63,593 nt of DNA from Asaia sp. W19 (GTDB lineage: Bacteria; Pseudomonadota; Alphaproteobacteria; Acetobacterales; Acetobacteraceae), in the NCBI RefSeq assembly GCF_003994335.1, contig NZ_PNQZ01000020.1, positions 1 to 63,593 on the forward strand, given 5' to 3'. Position 1 is the first letter of the stretch; each line of letters starts with the position of its first letter. Below are positions 51,840 to 61,857 of the stretch, piece after piece. The notes under the pieces were generated by a model. The model saw only the letters and a list, made by a program, of their open reading frames with translations, made no database searches and was not told where the DNA came from. A program made the position numbers and the translations under genes.

Positions 51840-54062
51840 TTACCAGGCGAAACCGATCGTTGCCTGGGCATTACGGCGCTCGCCGTAATAACAGAAGGCC
51901 TGACCGTAGGAGGCGTAGGCCAGACAGTTGGTCACGTAGTTCTTGTCGAAAATATTGCGGACATTAGCGCCGAGCGTCCAACCCTTGAGGGCATGCGAAA
52001 CCTCGCCCAGATCGTAGCGCAGTGTCGCATCGAACAGCGCGTATTGAGGCACATTTGCGCTGCCATAGCTGGCCTCACCGCCATAGGCCGAGGCGGAGTA
52101 TCGCATTCCCGCGCCGAAACCGAGCGATTTGAGCGGCCCCTTGGGCAGCGTATAAAACCCGAAGAGCGAGGCATTGCCTCGACCAGACTGGATCAGCGGC
52201 TTGCCGGTCGAATCATCATGGACGCGCTGCACACTGACTGCGGCATCGACCGTCAGGTTATGCCAGTTATCGATATGCGCCTCGAACTCGAATCCGTCGG
52301 AATGCACAAGACCATTCTGCACGTTATAGATCGTGTTAGGCACCGAAACGAGCACGTTGGTCTGTTCGATATGAAATCCCGCCGCCGTAAGCAGCACCGG
52401 TGTCCCGGGAAGCTGGTATTTCAGACCGCCCTCGAGCTGTTTGCCAATGGAGGGATTTGCCTGGGCCTGGGTCTTGCCCCCGTCATTGGAGACGATGCCC
52501 GTCTGAGGCTGGAACGAGGTCGAATAGCTGATATAGGGCGCCAGTCCGAATTTGAAGTGGTAGAGCCCCGCTGCGCGCCAGGTGATCTGGCCCGGGCTCT
52601 GCTTCGAGTTCGAGGCCGAATAATACTCGATCTGGCGTGAGCGGAACCAGTCATTACGAATGCTGCCGGTCAGCACCAGACCGCGCCAATGGATCTCGTC
52701 CTGTCCGTACACGCCGATCTGATGCGAATTCACCTTGTAGCGCGCATAGGTCTCGAGCGGGTTGATCCCCATGTCATAATTGGGAGCGAAGACATCCAGA
52801 TCGGGTGCCGCGCTCTGTCCGGCCGTCTCATTGGCCCATTGCTGCTGATAATCAAAACCCGCCATGAGCAGATGGGTGAGCGGTCCTGTACGCAGCTTGC
52901 CATGAATATTGCTGTCAAAGGCCAGATTGCGCGTGTGCTCGGTCGTGCCAAAGCCATAACGTGGCAGAAGGCTGTCCGTGTCCCAGTAACCGGCATTATA
53001 GACGCTGCGATATTGGGTCTTGATGTCGTCATAACGACCGCGCGTCGAGAAATTCCAGTCCTCGTTGAACCGGTGGTTATAAATGTAGGTAAACGCACCG
53101 TGCTTGCGGTTGAATTTCTCGAAGCGTGCATCGCCATCGTAGAAATTGCGAGGCAGATAGCCACCAAATGGCGCAGGCTTGAGCGATCCTTCAAGCGGCA
53201 CACCGCCATAGGTGCCTGCCTCGGGATCATACTGATAATTACCCAGAAGGGTCAGGGTATCGGGTCCATTGCCCCCGAAAGCCACGGAAGGGCTGATCGA
53301 GAAACGTCGACTCCCGGTACGCACGAGTTGCGTGTGCTGACCGTTGATCGTGCCATAAAGACGATAGCGGATCTGACCATCCTTCGTGGCATAGCCTCCC
53401 ATATCGGCATCGACGCGATAGAGGTCGAACATGCCTCCCGTGGCATTGACAGACCCGTAAGAGGCGCGATCCGTGGGCAGCTTGCTGGAAAGCGCAACCA
53501 GACCGCCGGGGCTGGATTGGCCATACAGCGCCGAGGCCGGTCCCTTCAGGATCTCCAGTCGCTCGAGGCGCGACGTATCGACCTGGGCGATGGCATATCC
53601 TGTCGGGCTGTCCTGCAGGCGCAGCCCATCCAGAAATTCAGGAATGGTGAATCCGCGCAGCTGAAACAGGTCATAGCGTGTTCCCACACCGCCGCGCAGG
53701 TCAGGCGTGATTCCCGCCGCATAGCGTATGGCCTGGTTGAGCGTCAGCACGCCCCGAATATCCATCTCGTTTCGCGTGACAACCGTGACGGACTGGGCGG
53801 TCTCGATAAGCGGTGTCGAGGATTTGGTTGCCGAGGAAGCGATCGTCGCCCCCTTCTGACCGCGTACCGTCAGATGCTCGGTTTTGCTGGCCGCAGCCGC
53901 GCGGGCCGGGAGTTCGGAGGCAGCACGCCCCGAAGCCTGCCGGCCTTGTTTGGGGTGCCCCGCGTCTTTCTGCTGTTGGTCCTGCGCCTGGGCGCTCCCC
54001 GCCATAAGCGCCATGAGGGAAACACACATCGCCAGACCCGTCCGGGTGAAATCCGCGCGCAT
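51840..54062 (-). CDS. TonB-dependent siderophore receptor (FhuA/FhuE-like)
   Basis: 740-residue outer-membrane receptor. Signal peptide (to SAQAQ, about residue 26) and a Gln/Ala-rich linker precede the TonB-box-like KTEHLTVRG. The plug is classical: TAQSVTVVTRNEMDIRGVLTLNQAIRYAAGI (split), RYDLFQLRGF, LDGLRLQDSP, LEILKGPASALYGQSSPGGLVALSSK. The barrel ends with NVRNIFDKNYVTNCL, YYGERRNAQATIGFAW, with a Cys pair as in hydroxamate receptors such as FhuE/FhuA. A Fur-box-like dyad lies about 45 bases upstream. No siderophore transport genes are beside it. Confidence 0.92.
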   Translation of the reverse strand: MRADFTRTGLAMCVSLMALMAGSAQAQDQQQKDAGHPKQGRQASGRAASELPARAAAASKTEHLTVRGQKGATIASSATKSSTPLIETAQSVTVVTRNEMDIRGVLTLNQAIRYAAGITPDLRGGVGTRYDLFQLRGFTIPEFLDGLRLQDSPTGYAIAQVDTSRLERLEILKGPASALYGQSSPGGLVALSSKLPTDRASYGSVNATGGMFDLYRVDADMGGYATKDGQIRYRLYGTINGQHTQLVRTGSRRFSISPSVAFGGNGPDTLTLLGNYQYDPEAGTYGGVPLEGSLKPAPFGGYLPRNFYDGDARFEKFNRKHGAFTYIYNHRFNEDWNFSTRGRYDDIKTQYRSVYNAGYWDTDSLLPRYGFGTTEHTRNLAFDSNIHGKLRTGPLTHLLMAGFDYQQQWANETAGQSAAPDLDVFAPNYDMGINPLETYARYKVNSHQIGVYGQDEIHWRGLVLTGSIRNDWFRSRQIEYYSASNSKQSPGQITWRAAGLYHFKFGLAPYISYSTSFQPQTGIVSNDGGKTQAQANPSIGKQLEGGLKYQLPGTPVLLTAAGFHIEQTNVLVSVPNTIYNVQNGLVHSDGFEFEAHIDNWHNLTVDAAVSVQRVHDDSTGKPLIQSGRGNASLFGFYTLPKGPLKSLGFGAGMRYSASAYGGEASYGSANVPQYALFDATLRYDLGEVSHALKGWTLGANVRNIFDKNYVTNCLAYASYGQAFCYYGERRNAQATIGFAW

Positions 54063-54103
54063 AAGAATGTCCTGCCGTGAGAAAACGGCAGAGCCATACC
54101 GAT

Positions 54104-54122
54104 ACTGCGAGTCATTCGCAAT
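54104..54122 (-). promoter_or_regulatory. Fur-box-like iron regulatory site
   Basis: Dyad TGCGA-GTCAT-TCGCA (54106-54120) flanked by A/T, upstream of the siderophore receptor gene. It resembles the TGCxAATxATTxGCA-type Fur boxes of alphaproteobacteria and related bacteria. Confidence 0.6.
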
Positions 54123-54218
54123 TTAAGTTAACAACTCGGTTATGTTCTACCGAGAGGGTGTGGCCTAAATATCACCCTTTCGTGATTATGTTACCAAGGA
54201 GATCCAGGCGGATCGACT

Positions 54219-54862
54219 TCAAGCCAGAATCTCCAGCACTTTCTGCGCCATGACCCCGCCCAGAACACGGTTATTCTCAGGCGTGAAATGCACACCGTCG
54301 CTTCCCTCTGTGGTGATATGAGCCCCCGCATCGAGAAAATTCACACCTCCCGCCTGAGCAAGAGCCTGCTAAGATGCGGCCAACGCCTCGGATTTCGGCT
54401 GTGCCCCGGCAAATTCAGCTGCGAGCCAGGCTCCCGGGATCGGTTTGAGCGCGGGCGGCGCGACAATCAGAAGCGCCGGTGCCGGATAGGCCGTCCCCAC
54501 GCCGCCTGCGCTTCTGGCAACCTGCATCGCCAATGCGGCCATGCCCCGGGCAATTTCATGGGGGGTTCGACGATACACGGCCTTGGTGTCATTCGTCCCC
54601 AGCATGATGATCACCAGATCGAGCGGCATATGGCTGGCCAGAGCGGCCGGCAGATAAGCCGATCCGTCGAGACGCGGGTCATTGGGATCTGCAATGCTCG
54701 TCGTTCGCGCGCTCAGCCCCTCCTCGATCACCCTGAAGCCGTCCCCCAGAGCACGGGCCATGATTCCGGTCCAGCATAGCGTGTGCTGGGCGTTCCTGAA
54801 GGGACAGGCATCCAGCCCCAGGTGAGAGAATCGCCGAAGCACAGGATATGGCGTGTGGTCAT
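54219..54862 (-). pseudogene. SGNH/GDSL hydrolase pseudogene (frameshift plus internal stop)
   Basis: The N-terminal part (from ATG 54862) encodes MTTRHILCFGDSLTWGW with the catalytic Ser block in one frame. Near 54772 the frame changes and continues WTGIMARALGDGFRVIEEGLSARTTS, LVIIMLGTNDTK (block III) in another. At 54366-54368 a TAG (after ALAAS) interrupts the sequence. Reading on in the same frame gives QALAQAGGVNFLDAGAH and GSDGVHFTPENNRVLG with the catalytic Asp/His block, ending at TGA 54219-54221. The intact relatives I recall have a Tyr at the stop position. Two independent lesions suggest a true pseudogene of an SGNH hydrolase similar to arylesterase-type proteins. Confidence 0.85.
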
Positions 54863-55366
54863 GCGCGTCGCTCCATATGGGCAAGGTCGGCCCCTTGGGG
54901 TCCGGACCAGCATGATACGAAATGATCAGCACGCCAATCACATTTCCCGGACAGGATAGGGTCGGGAGGCCCGTATCGAGGATCGGATGAGGAGGTCTGC
55001 GCTTGCAAGGCACGCCGATGCAGGCCCGAGAGTCAGGACCGCGCCATCATCATTCCGACCAAATAACGATGTCACATTTTGTCATGATATCGAGAGCAAA
55101 GCCTGGCTATCATCACGAGGCCCCGGATTTGCGCGAGAAAATCGTGTCTTGCACCGCGTTTTCCTCCCGATACTGGAAGAGATCGGGACCCTGACGGCTG
55201 TCATCCCCTCATGTTACAGCACTGTCATCTGAAAACCACAGTTAAGAACAAATTCTGTTGCCTTGTTGATACAATTATCATTCCAAAATAAAACGATCTT
55301 GTTGGATCGACGATACTCCCATGAAGGGCCGATTAGTCCCCCGGGAGCTTACTATAGGGATGGGTT
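54863..55366. other. Intergenic region upstream of the BBP2-type porin
   Basis: About 500 bases. AT-rich at 55240-55310, with a CGATC/GATCG dyad near 55291-55306, probably the porin promoter region. No coding sequence is supported. Confidence 0.5.
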
Positions 55367-56635
55367 ATGAACCTGCTTCGCCAAGTTTCGCGCCATTTCC
55401 GCAAAACCGTTGCGGCCGGAGCGCTCACGCTTCTGGCCACGACTGCCATGCAGGAAACTGCCCATGCCCAGATTGCTGTCTTCAAATCGGCAGAGAGCCC
55501 GTGGCTGAAGGATATCGTCCTGACCGGGCTGATCGAGGGGGGCATCACCGCCAATCCTGCGCGTCCCGATAATGGCATCAATTTTGGCAACTTCCTTGGG
55601 GATCACGCCAACCAGGCCCAGCTCAACCAGCTCAGCCTGACACTGACCAAGCCGATCGATCCGACCAAATCCACCTATCAGGTCGGCTTTACCATTCAGG
55701 GGCTCTATGGCTCCGATGCGCGCTATTATCACCTGCTTGGCGTGTCCAACCGGGCTATCGGCGATCGCTACCAGCTGATCCCGGCGCAGGCCCATGTGGA
55801 TGTCCATGCGCCGCTTCTGACCCCTGGCGGGATCGACATGCAGGTCGGCATCCTGCAGGCCCCCATGGGCGTCGAGGTTCTCGACCCGACGGCGCGCCCC
55901 TTCTACACCTTGGCCTATACTTCCCAGTATTCCGTACCCTTCGAGCATCTTGGCGCCATGTTCCACTGGCACATCACCAAGATGTTCGATTTCAACTTCG
56001 GCATCGATACCGGCAACCAGACCACCTTCGGCGGTAATGACAACAACAATGCCGCAGCCGGATATTTCGGCTTCAACGTGAACGGCCTCGCAGACGGCAA
56101 GCTGAACATCGTCGAATTGTCACGCGTCGGCCCGGAAAACGGCGTGGGCGCACTGGGGCCGATCGCCAACACGGCGCAGCGCTTCTGGAACGATATCGCC
56201 GCCTATTACACCCCGACAGACAAGCTGAGCCTGACGGGTGAGTTCAATTTCCTGCATGACAACGGTCTCCACGCGGAGACCTGGAGCGTGGTCACCTTTG
56301 CAGGTTACAAGATCACGCCCAGCCTGACCTTCAACTATCGTGGCGAACTCTATCGCGACAGCACGGGTCTGTTCGTCGTGAGCTTCCTGAACAACCAGGC
56401 CTATATGAACGCCTTCAAGGGCGGCTATGCGCCTGCCGAATCCGCTCCGGCCACGACCTATGGTGCGCTTACCCTCGGCGTGACCTACAAGCCCGACCTC
56501 GGTCATGGCGTACGCGTGTTCGCGCTCCGTCCCGAGATCCGCTTCGACCGCTCGCTCAATGGCACCACCCCCTTCAATGATGGACGCAACAGCGGCGTCT
56601 TCACCTTCGGTGGCGATGCCATGATCGGCTTCTGA
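55367..56635 (+). CDS. Outer-membrane beta-barrel porin (BBP2/OmpL-like)
   Basis: 422-residue outer-membrane protein. The signal peptide (about residues 1-35, hydrophobic AAGALTLLATTAM, ending AHAQ) precedes a barrel with NQLSLTLTKPID, DMQVGILQAPMGVEVLDPTARPFYTLAYTSQYSVPFEHLG (split) and a late TGEFNFLHDN, all typical of the putative OmpL-like porin-2 family that is abundant in acetic acid bacteria. The C-terminus ends in Phe (DAMIGF), the usual sorting residue. Start ATG 55367 follows GGATGGG. It is monocistronic, ending at a bidirectional terminator. The solute specificity is unknown. Confidence 0.87.
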   Translation: MNLLRQVSRHFRKTVAAGALTLLATTAMQETAHAQIAVFKSAESPWLKDIVLTGLIEGGITANPARPDNGINFGNFLGDHANQAQLNQLSLTLTKPIDPTKSTYQVGFTIQGLYGSDARYYHLLGVSNRAIGDRYQLIPAQAHVDVHAPLLTPGGIDMQVGILQAPMGVEVLDPTARPFYTLAYTSQYSVPFEHLGAMFHWHITKMFDFNFGIDTGNQTTFGGNDNNNAAAGYFGFNVNGLADGKLNIVELSRVGPENGVGALGPIANTAQRFWNDIAAYYTPTDKLSLTGEFNFLHDNGLHAETWSVVTFAGYKITPSLTFNYRGELYRDSTGLFVVSFLNNQAYMNAFKGGYAPAESAPATTYGALTLGVTYKPDLGHGVRVFALRPEIRFDRSLNGTTPFNDGRNSGVFTFGGDAMIGF

Positions 56636-56673
56636 ATCGTCTGCGCCTCACAGGGCAGCCGGTTTTCCGACCA

Positions 56674-56708
56674 AAAAAGGCGCGGTCCCGATGGGTCCGC
56701 GCCTTTTT
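56674..56708. terminator. Bidirectional terminator
   Basis: 12-bp perfect stem AAAAAGGCGCGG (56674-56685) with CCGCGCCTTTTT (56697-56708) between the convergent porin and threonine aldolase genes. Confidence 0.95.
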
Positions 56709-56746
56709 CTGTTTCTTCTCCTGCCTGACAGCCCAGCTGGACGTAT

Positions 56747-57793
56747 TCAGAGCGCTGCGAGAAAGCCATCCACATCGGCGGTTTCCGTGGCCCAGCAGGT
56801 CACGAGACGGATAAGCACGCCGTCAATTCCGGGCGGCGTCGACCAGCGATAAAAGCCGAAACCCTGCGCTTCCAGGTCTGCAACGCTGCGCTCTGGAAGG
56901 ACGACAAAGACCTCGTTCCCCTGCACATCGAAGGGAAGTGAGGCTGCGGGATGGCGTTGCAGCCCATGGGCCAGTCTCTGCGCCATCGTGTTGGCGTGCC
57001 CCGCATTGCGCAGCCACAGATCATCTGTGAGCAGGGCATGAAGCTGGGCGCTGAGATAGCGCTGCTTGGACCAGAGATGACCGCTGCGCTTGACGCGGCG
57101 CAGGAAATTCTTTGCCAGATCCTCGCGGAAAATCATCACGGCCTCTGCCGCCATGGCCCCATTCTTGGTGCCTCCGAAACTGATCATATCGAACCCTGCT
57201 CGCCAGCTGACATCGGCAGGACGGCAGCCCAGCGCGGCCACGGCATTGCCTAGACGCGCTCCGTCGAGATGGGTGGCGAGCCCCGCCTCACGCGCGCGAT
57301 CGGTCAGAGCCCTGAGATGATCGAGCGTATAGACCGTTCCCCACTCCGTGCTCTGGGTCAAAGACAGGGTCTGAGCAGGACTCGTATGCACACCATGGCC
57401 GATATTCGCGCGCAGGGCGCGGTCAAGATCAGATGGCACCATGCGCCCATCGGCGGAGGGTATCGGCAGGAGCTTGGCGCCATGCATGAAGAATTCGGGC
57501 GCGCCCCCCTCGTCATTGGCGATATGGGCACTCTGATCGCAGATCACGGCCCCGAAGGGATCGGTCGCGGTCGACAGGGCCAGGCTGTTTGCTGCCGTGC
57601 CCGTGGCTACCGGAAATACCCAGACATCGCGTTCGAACACGTCGCCCGCCAGAGCCCTCAGCTGCGCGGTCCCATCATCTTCTCCATAAGCAGCTGCCGA
57701 TCCGTGATTGATCCGCTCCAGAGCCTCCATCACCGCCGGGCAGGCTGGCGCAATATTGTCACTGGCGAAGTTCTTGCGTATTGCCTCGGTCAC
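56747..57793 (-). CDS. ltaE: Low-specificity L-threonine aldolase
   Basis: 348-residue PLP enzyme splitting threonine or allo-threonine into glycine and acetaldehyde. [17 protein letters not shown] opens the family pattern; [25 protein letters not shown] (phosphate loop), [11 protein letters not shown] with the pyridine-binding Asp, and [14 protein letters not shown] with the Schiff-base Lys follow. The conserved residues are intact. It is divergent from the folD-metF pair (77 bases between starts), which makes sense since glycine feeds one-carbon units. Confidence 0.9.
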   Translation of the reverse strand: MTEAIRKNFASDNIAPACPAVMEALERINHGSAAAYGEDDGTAQLRALAGDVFERDVWVFPVATGTAANSLALSTATDPFGAVICDQSAHIANDEGGAPEFFMHGAKLLPIPSADGRMVPSDLDRALRANIGHGVHTSPAQTLSLTQSTEWGTVYTLDHLRALTDRAREAGLATHLDGARLGNAVAALGCRPADVSWRAGFDMISFGGTKNGAMAAEAVMIFREDLAKNFLRRVKRSGHLWSKQRYLSAQLHALLTDDLWLRNAGHANTMAQRLAHGLQRHPAASLPFDVQGNEVFVVLPERSVADLEAQGFGFYRWSTPPGIDGVLIRLVTCWATETADVDGFLAAL

Positions 57794-57870
57794 GTCCGTT
57801 CCTCACTTCGTTTACAGGCCCGTCAGCAGGTCGTAACCGGCATTGGCCCCCTGCAACAGGAATCACCCTC

Positions 57871-58767
57871 ATGAAACACGATCCAGCGCTGACAGGAAAG
57901 CTCATCGACGGCAAGGCTATCGCCCGCCGCCTGACGGACCGCGTCAAGGCCGAGGCCGAGACGCTGCGTGAACGGACGGGCAAGATTCCGGGACTGGCCG
58001 TGGTTCTGGTGGGTAATGACCCAGCCAGCGAAGTCTATGTCAAGAACAAGGCCATCCAGACCCATCGCGCGGGCATGCGGTCTTTCATGCACATGTTGCC
58101 CGAGACGACGGAACAGGACGAACTGATCGAGCTGATCGCCCGGCTGAATGCCGATCCGCAGATCCATGGCATTCTCGTGCAGCTCCCTCTCCCTCCCCAG
58201 CTCGACCCGATTGTCGTCACCAACGCCATCGCCCCACACAAGGATGTGGATGGGTTGGGTGAGGTAAATGCCGGGCGCCTGAGCCTTGGCATTGACGGGC
58301 TCGTTCCCTGCACACCGCTCGGGTGCCTCATGCTGCTTCAGGAAACCCTGCCCGCGCTGCGCGGCCTGCATGCCGTCATCATCGGTGCGTCCAATCTGGT
58401 GGGCAAACCCATGGCCCAACTCCTTCTGCGCGAAGGCTGCACGGTGTCGGTCGGGCATATCGATACGAAAGACGCGCGCAGTCTCGCGCGTGAAGGCGAT
58501 ATTCTCGTGGTCGCAACCGGCAAGAACGGCCTTGTACGCGGCGACTGGATCAAGCCTGGGGCCACGGTCATCGATGTCGGGATCACACGCATCGCGACGG
58601 CAGATGGCAAGACCCGTCTCGTCGGGGATGTCGCCTTCGATGAAGCAGCTCCCATTGCCGGCCATATCACCCCTGTACCGGGCGGTGTCGGCCCCATGAC
58701 CATTGCCTGCCTGCTGCACAACACGCTTCAGGCCGCTCGGATTGCCCTGGACGCGCAGCCCCGATGA
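57871..58767 (+). CDS. folD: Bifunctional methylene-THF dehydrogenase/methenyl-THF cyclohydrolase
   Basis: 298-residue enzyme interconverting folate one-carbon units. [22 protein letters not shown] (with the YVKNK active-site Lys), VQLPLPPQ, the [15 protein letters not shown] loop, [20 protein letters not shown] for NADP, and the C-terminal [19 protein letters not shown] are present and ordered. ATG 57871 is chosen; the frame extends upstream only as a shadow of the divergent gene region. Its stop overlaps the next gene by 4 bases (ATGA). Confidence 0.97.
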   Translation: MKHDPALTGKLIDGKAIARRLTDRVKAEAETLRERTGKIPGLAVVLVGNDPASEVYVKNKAIQTHRAGMRSFMHMLPETTEQDELIELIARLNADPQIHGILVQLPLPPQLDPIVVTNAIAPHKDVDGLGEVNAGRLSLGIDGLVPCTPLGCLMLLQETLPALRGLHAVIIGASNLVGKPMAQLLLREGCTVSVGHIDTKDARSLAREGDILVVATGKNGLVRGDWIKPGATVIDVGITRIATADGKTRLVGDVAFDEAAPIAGHITPVPGGVGPMTIACLLHNTLQAARIALDAQPR

Positions 58768-59522
58768 CACGACCCTCGAGCCGCGTCGCGATCGAACTGA
58801 TTCCCCGCGACGCACAAAGCCTCAATGCCGATCTGGACCAGGTGAAAAACCTCGTCCCCGGTGTGACCACCATCAATCTGCCCGATCTTCTGCGCCTGCC
58901 CCTGCGCTCATGGGATGGGGCAGCTCTGGCGCATCGCCAAGGCTTTGCCGCGATCCCGCACATACGCGCCACGGACATCGCCCCGACTGCCCCCCTGCCC
59001 TGCGCCGAGCAGGAGGGCATCCGAGAAATTCTGGTCATTGCGGGCGACCCCCCTCCCAATGACAGCCATCCGAGTTGGCCCAACAGCTCGGCTCAGATCA
59101 TCGCCCGCTATCAGCGCGAGGCTCCGCATCTCAAGGTCTACGCGGCCTTTGATCCCTATCGACGGGCGCCTTGGCAGGAGCTGGACGATATCAAGCAAAA
59201 GCGCGACGCAGGTGCGGCCGGGTTCTTTACTCAGCCACTCTTCGACAAGCGCTTTTTCGAGCTTAGCGCCTCATGGCTCGAAAATGATGTGGTGTTCTGG
59301 GGACTTTCTCCGGTGATTGGTCCCAAGGCACGTGGCTATTGGGAACGCGTGAACCACGTGGTCTTCCCCGGGGACTTCGAGCCCAGCCTTGACGCAAACA
59401 TTGCTTTTGCCCGTGCGATCCTGACGGAAATTCGCGCGCGTGGGGACAATGCCTATCTCATGCCCCTGCGCGTGGCGCTTGACGCCTATCTCGCGCCGCT
59501 GGCCGATCTCCTGAACACCTGA
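58764..59522 (+). CDS. metF: Methylenetetrahydrofolate reductase family protein
   Basis: 252-residue TIM-barrel protein related to MetF, which makes 5-methyl-THF for methionine synthesis. [10 protein letters not shown] corresponds to the FE-x-x-P start, IPHIRATDI to the folate-contacting strand, [17 protein letters not shown] to the conserved LALRGDPP loop, and [13 protein letters not shown] to the FFTQ motif. It is shorter than typical MetF (about 290) and the signature sequences are loosened, so substrate or cofactor use may differ. It overlaps folD by 4 bases, so its role in one-carbon metabolism is well supported by context. Confidence 0.82.
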   Translation: MTRPSSRVAIELIPRDAQSLNADLDQVKNLVPGVTTINLPDLLRLPLRSWDGAALAHRQGFAAIPHIRATDIAPTAPLPCAEQEGIREILVIAGDPPPNDSHPSWPNSSAQIIARYQREAPHLKVYAAFDPYRRAPWQELDDIKQKRDAGAAGFFTQPLFDKRFFELSASWLENDVVFWGLSPVIGPKARGYWERVNHVVFPGDFEPSLDANIAFARAILTEIRARGDNAYLMPLRVALDAYLAPLADLLNT

Positions 59523-59534
59523 GCAGCACGCCCC

Positions 59535-60626
59535 TCAAGGGGCGTTCGCCGCCTGAGTCTCGCGAATCACGTCATGAATGAAGCCCAGCTTTTCCCTGAT
59601 GCTGCTGGTCAGTACAAAGGGATAGAAATCCTGTAGCCCCATCGAGCGATTAAGGCTGTTAACCGCCATGCTGAGCGGCAGCCACGCATTCATGATCTCG
59701 TCGAAACCAAGCGTCAGATACGGATCCCCCCCTATGGCTGGAGCCGAGAACTCTGGCGCGGTTGGTGTCAGCGGGGCAATGACGATCCCATAAAGCCAAG
59801 CCGTTTCGAGCGTGGAGACAATATGGAGGTAATGCGCCCAGGTTTCGGCGAAATCCTCCCAAGGGTGAGACGCCGCATAGACGCTTACGTGATGCGCCTG
59901 CCAGTCCTCGGGCGGCGGTCCCGCATAATGCGCCTTGAGTGCCTCCTGATAATCCTGGCGATCATCACCGAACACCGCGCGGCATCGCTCGATCCTGCCG
60001 CCATCCCGTATCAGAAGATTCCAGTAATAATGTCCGATTTCATGACGGAAATGGCCAAGAAGCGTTCGGTAATATTCGCCCATCTCGACCCGCAGGCGCT
60101 CACGCTGCGCATCATCCGCCTCGCGTATGGCCAGAGTGATCAGACCATCGCTATGCCCCGTCATGACCGGGGCTGACCCGTCTGGCGCGTCTTCAAGAAA
60201 ATCAAAAGCAAGCCCGTTTTCCGGGTCCTGCAGACGGCTTACGATGGGTAGTCTGAGTCTGATCAGGGCGTGGAAGAGCCTGTGCTTGGCGATTTCAATC
60301 TTGCGCCAGCGTTCCAGATTCCTGGGGTCAGCCAGATCAGGGATCGTGCGATTGAACTGACACGCGTAGCAGAGCGGTCCACGCGCCGATTCCTCCGGGC
60401 TGAGAAGCCAGTTACAGGCATCATGGGCATGATTGGCGCAATAGCGATGCGGCACGCTCTCGAAGCCCGGCTCCATGGGGAGCCACAAATCGGGCTCCTG
60501 GCCCGGATTGAGCGCCGTCAGATCGGCAACCTTGTGCAGATAGCCCACAGCGTGGTGGCAAGACTCGCAGCGCGTGTTCTCGAAGAACAGGGGCTGGGCG
60601 CAGCATTCACAGGAAAAGAGTTTCAC
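59535..60626 (-). CDS. Putative zinc-binding metallopeptidase (COG4307-like)
   Basis: 363-residue protein with two zinc-ribbon-like parts at the N-terminus (CECCAQPLFFENTRCESC near residues 5-22 and CANHAHDACNWLL..CYAC about 60-90) and an HExxH site (FRHEIGHYYW, near residue 190), followed by WEDFAETWAHY, a likely third ligand segment. This combination is the conserved family of putative zinc metallopeptidases found beside transglutaminase and ATP-grasp genes. Start is GTG 60626 (MKLFSCECC); the frame upstream lies over the transglutaminase tail. It is 41 bases after the transglutaminase gene and co-directional with it, so a shared transcript is likely. The peptide target is unknown. Confidence 0.83.
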   Translation of the reverse strand: MKLFSCECCAQPLFFENTRCESCHHAVGYLHKVADLTALNPGQEPDLWLPMEPGFESVPHRYCANHAHDACNWLLSPEESARGPLCYACQFNRTIPDLADPRNLERWRKIEIAKHRLFHALIRLRLPIVSRLQDPENGLAFDFLEDAPDGSAPVMTGHSDGLITLAIREADDAQRERLRVEMGEYYRTLLGHFRHEIGHYYWNLLIRDGGRIERCRAVFGDDRQDYQEALKAHYAGPPPEDWQAHHVSVYAASHPWEDFAETWAHYLHIVSTLETAWLYGIVIAPLTPTAPEFSAPAIGGDPYLTLGFDEIMNAWLPLSMAVNSLNRSMGLQDFYPFVLTSSIREKLGFIHDVIRETQAANAP

Positions 60627-60667
60627 GGATCGATCATCCCGGTGGCGATACCAGCCGGAACCCGTCG

Positions 60668-61519
60668 TCAGGGTTTTGGTTCCCTGTGAAGATAATGCGC
60701 CTGCATCAGAACATCGAATTCGGCATCGCACCGGTCGAGCAATCCCGAGACAGGTGCTGCGGCATCCGGCGTATCCGAGGCCGCGAGCGGTATGTGATTT
60801 TGCGCGGTGATCAACCCTGATGTCGTGTCGAACCCAACCCAGCCCTGATCCGGAACCCAGATCTCGGCCCAGGCATGCAGATCGCAGGTCAGTCGATCAG
60901 GATCCACCTGCAAGGCCGAAGGCTCGACGAGATAGCCCGACACGAAACGCGCAGCGTACCCCAGATGGCGCGCCAGAGCGATGAGGAGCCAGGCGCTGTC
61001 GCGACAGGATCCGGCCTCACGCGCCAGGGTTTCACCCGGTGCCCAGACGCCGGGCTCCATGCGCCGCATATAGTGCAGTCTGGTCGCGATACGGCGCGCG
61101 AGCGTGGTCAGACGTGCAAGATGCGTCCCCACGGGAGAGGGGTCATCCGCCTGGAGGAAAGCGGTAAGCACATTCGCCTCGACCACGGGGCGCCGATAGG
61201 TCGGGTCGAGGGGTTCTGCTGCGCCCCCTCCGGGTGACAAGGCAGGCAACGGGTCATAAGGCGCCAGGTCGACGATCATGCTGACATCGACCACGAATTC
61301 GGACATGCGCTCCGAAAAGATCACCTGAGACACGAGATTGTCATGACTGTCCTGCCCCCAGGTCAGCCCGGCGTGACTGGGACCGATCGAGAGGGCGTAG
61401 GTCGTGATCGCGTTGCGCATACGCAAGGGTGGCCGCAGACGAATCGTCTGGGGGCCGAGCGAGACCATACGGTCATAACGATAGGTTGTGCGGTGATTGA
61501 GCAGGATCGGCCTGCTCAT
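60668..61519 (-). CDS. Transglutaminase-like cysteine protease-fold protein
   Basis: 283-residue protein with an N-terminal bacterial transglutaminase-associated domain (ILLNHRTTYRYDRMVSLGPQTIRLRP split, residues 4-30) and a transglutaminase-like core. The catalytic triad is visible: Cys in EAGSCRDSAWLLI, His in CDLHAWAEIWVP, Asp in FDTTSG. There is no signal peptide. It may act as peptidase or amidase rather than cross-linker. ATG 61519 is supported; the longer open frame is a shadow. It is divergent from the ATP-grasp gene and co-directional with the zinc metallopeptidase gene. Confidence 0.9.
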   Translation of the reverse strand: MSRPILLNHRTTYRYDRMVSLGPQTIRLRPPLRMRNAITTYALSIGPSHAGLTWGQDSHDNLVSQVIFSERMSEFVVDVSMIVDLAPYDPLPALSPGGGAAEPLDPTYRRPVVEANVLTAFLQADDPSPVGTHLARLTTLARRIATRLHYMRRMEPGVWAPGETLAREAGSCRDSAWLLIALARHLGYAARFVSGYLVEPSALQVDPDRLTCDLHAWAEIWVPDQGWVGFDTTSGLITAQNHIPLAASDTPDAAAPVSGLLDRCDAEFDVLMQAHYLHREPKP

Positions 61520-61857
61520 GGCCGTCCCTGCCCCCCGAGGCACGATCTCATGACGTGGACTTCCCAACTCCTTGTGCTCGGCAAGAGCAAACCCATGACG
61601 ACAAGCCCCCCTCACCCGATCAGGATCAGGATCATGGGGCCCAGCCCTCGTGCAGGTCAGCACACGACGGCATGGCAACCATATCGCCCGAACGCGGTTT
61701 TTGCACGACTGGTCTTGTGAGTCCTTCGGGCCTCACGATGATTTCTGCCCCGCCGTTTTATATCTTGGCAAGCTCCGGAGTTTGGTAGTTTAATAATAAT
61801 CCGTAACGTTTCGGACCAGGATACATCACGTCATTCCGAACCAGAAGGTGAGAAAAT
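61520..61857. promoter_or_regulatory. Divergent promoter region of the transglutaminase/ATP-grasp cluster
   Basis: About 340 bases without a supported gene. The stretch 61780-61815 is AT-rich (TAGTTTAATAATAATCC) and is the likely promoter of the ATP-grasp operon; AGAAGGTGAG just before 61858 is its ribosome binding site. Confidence 0.5.
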
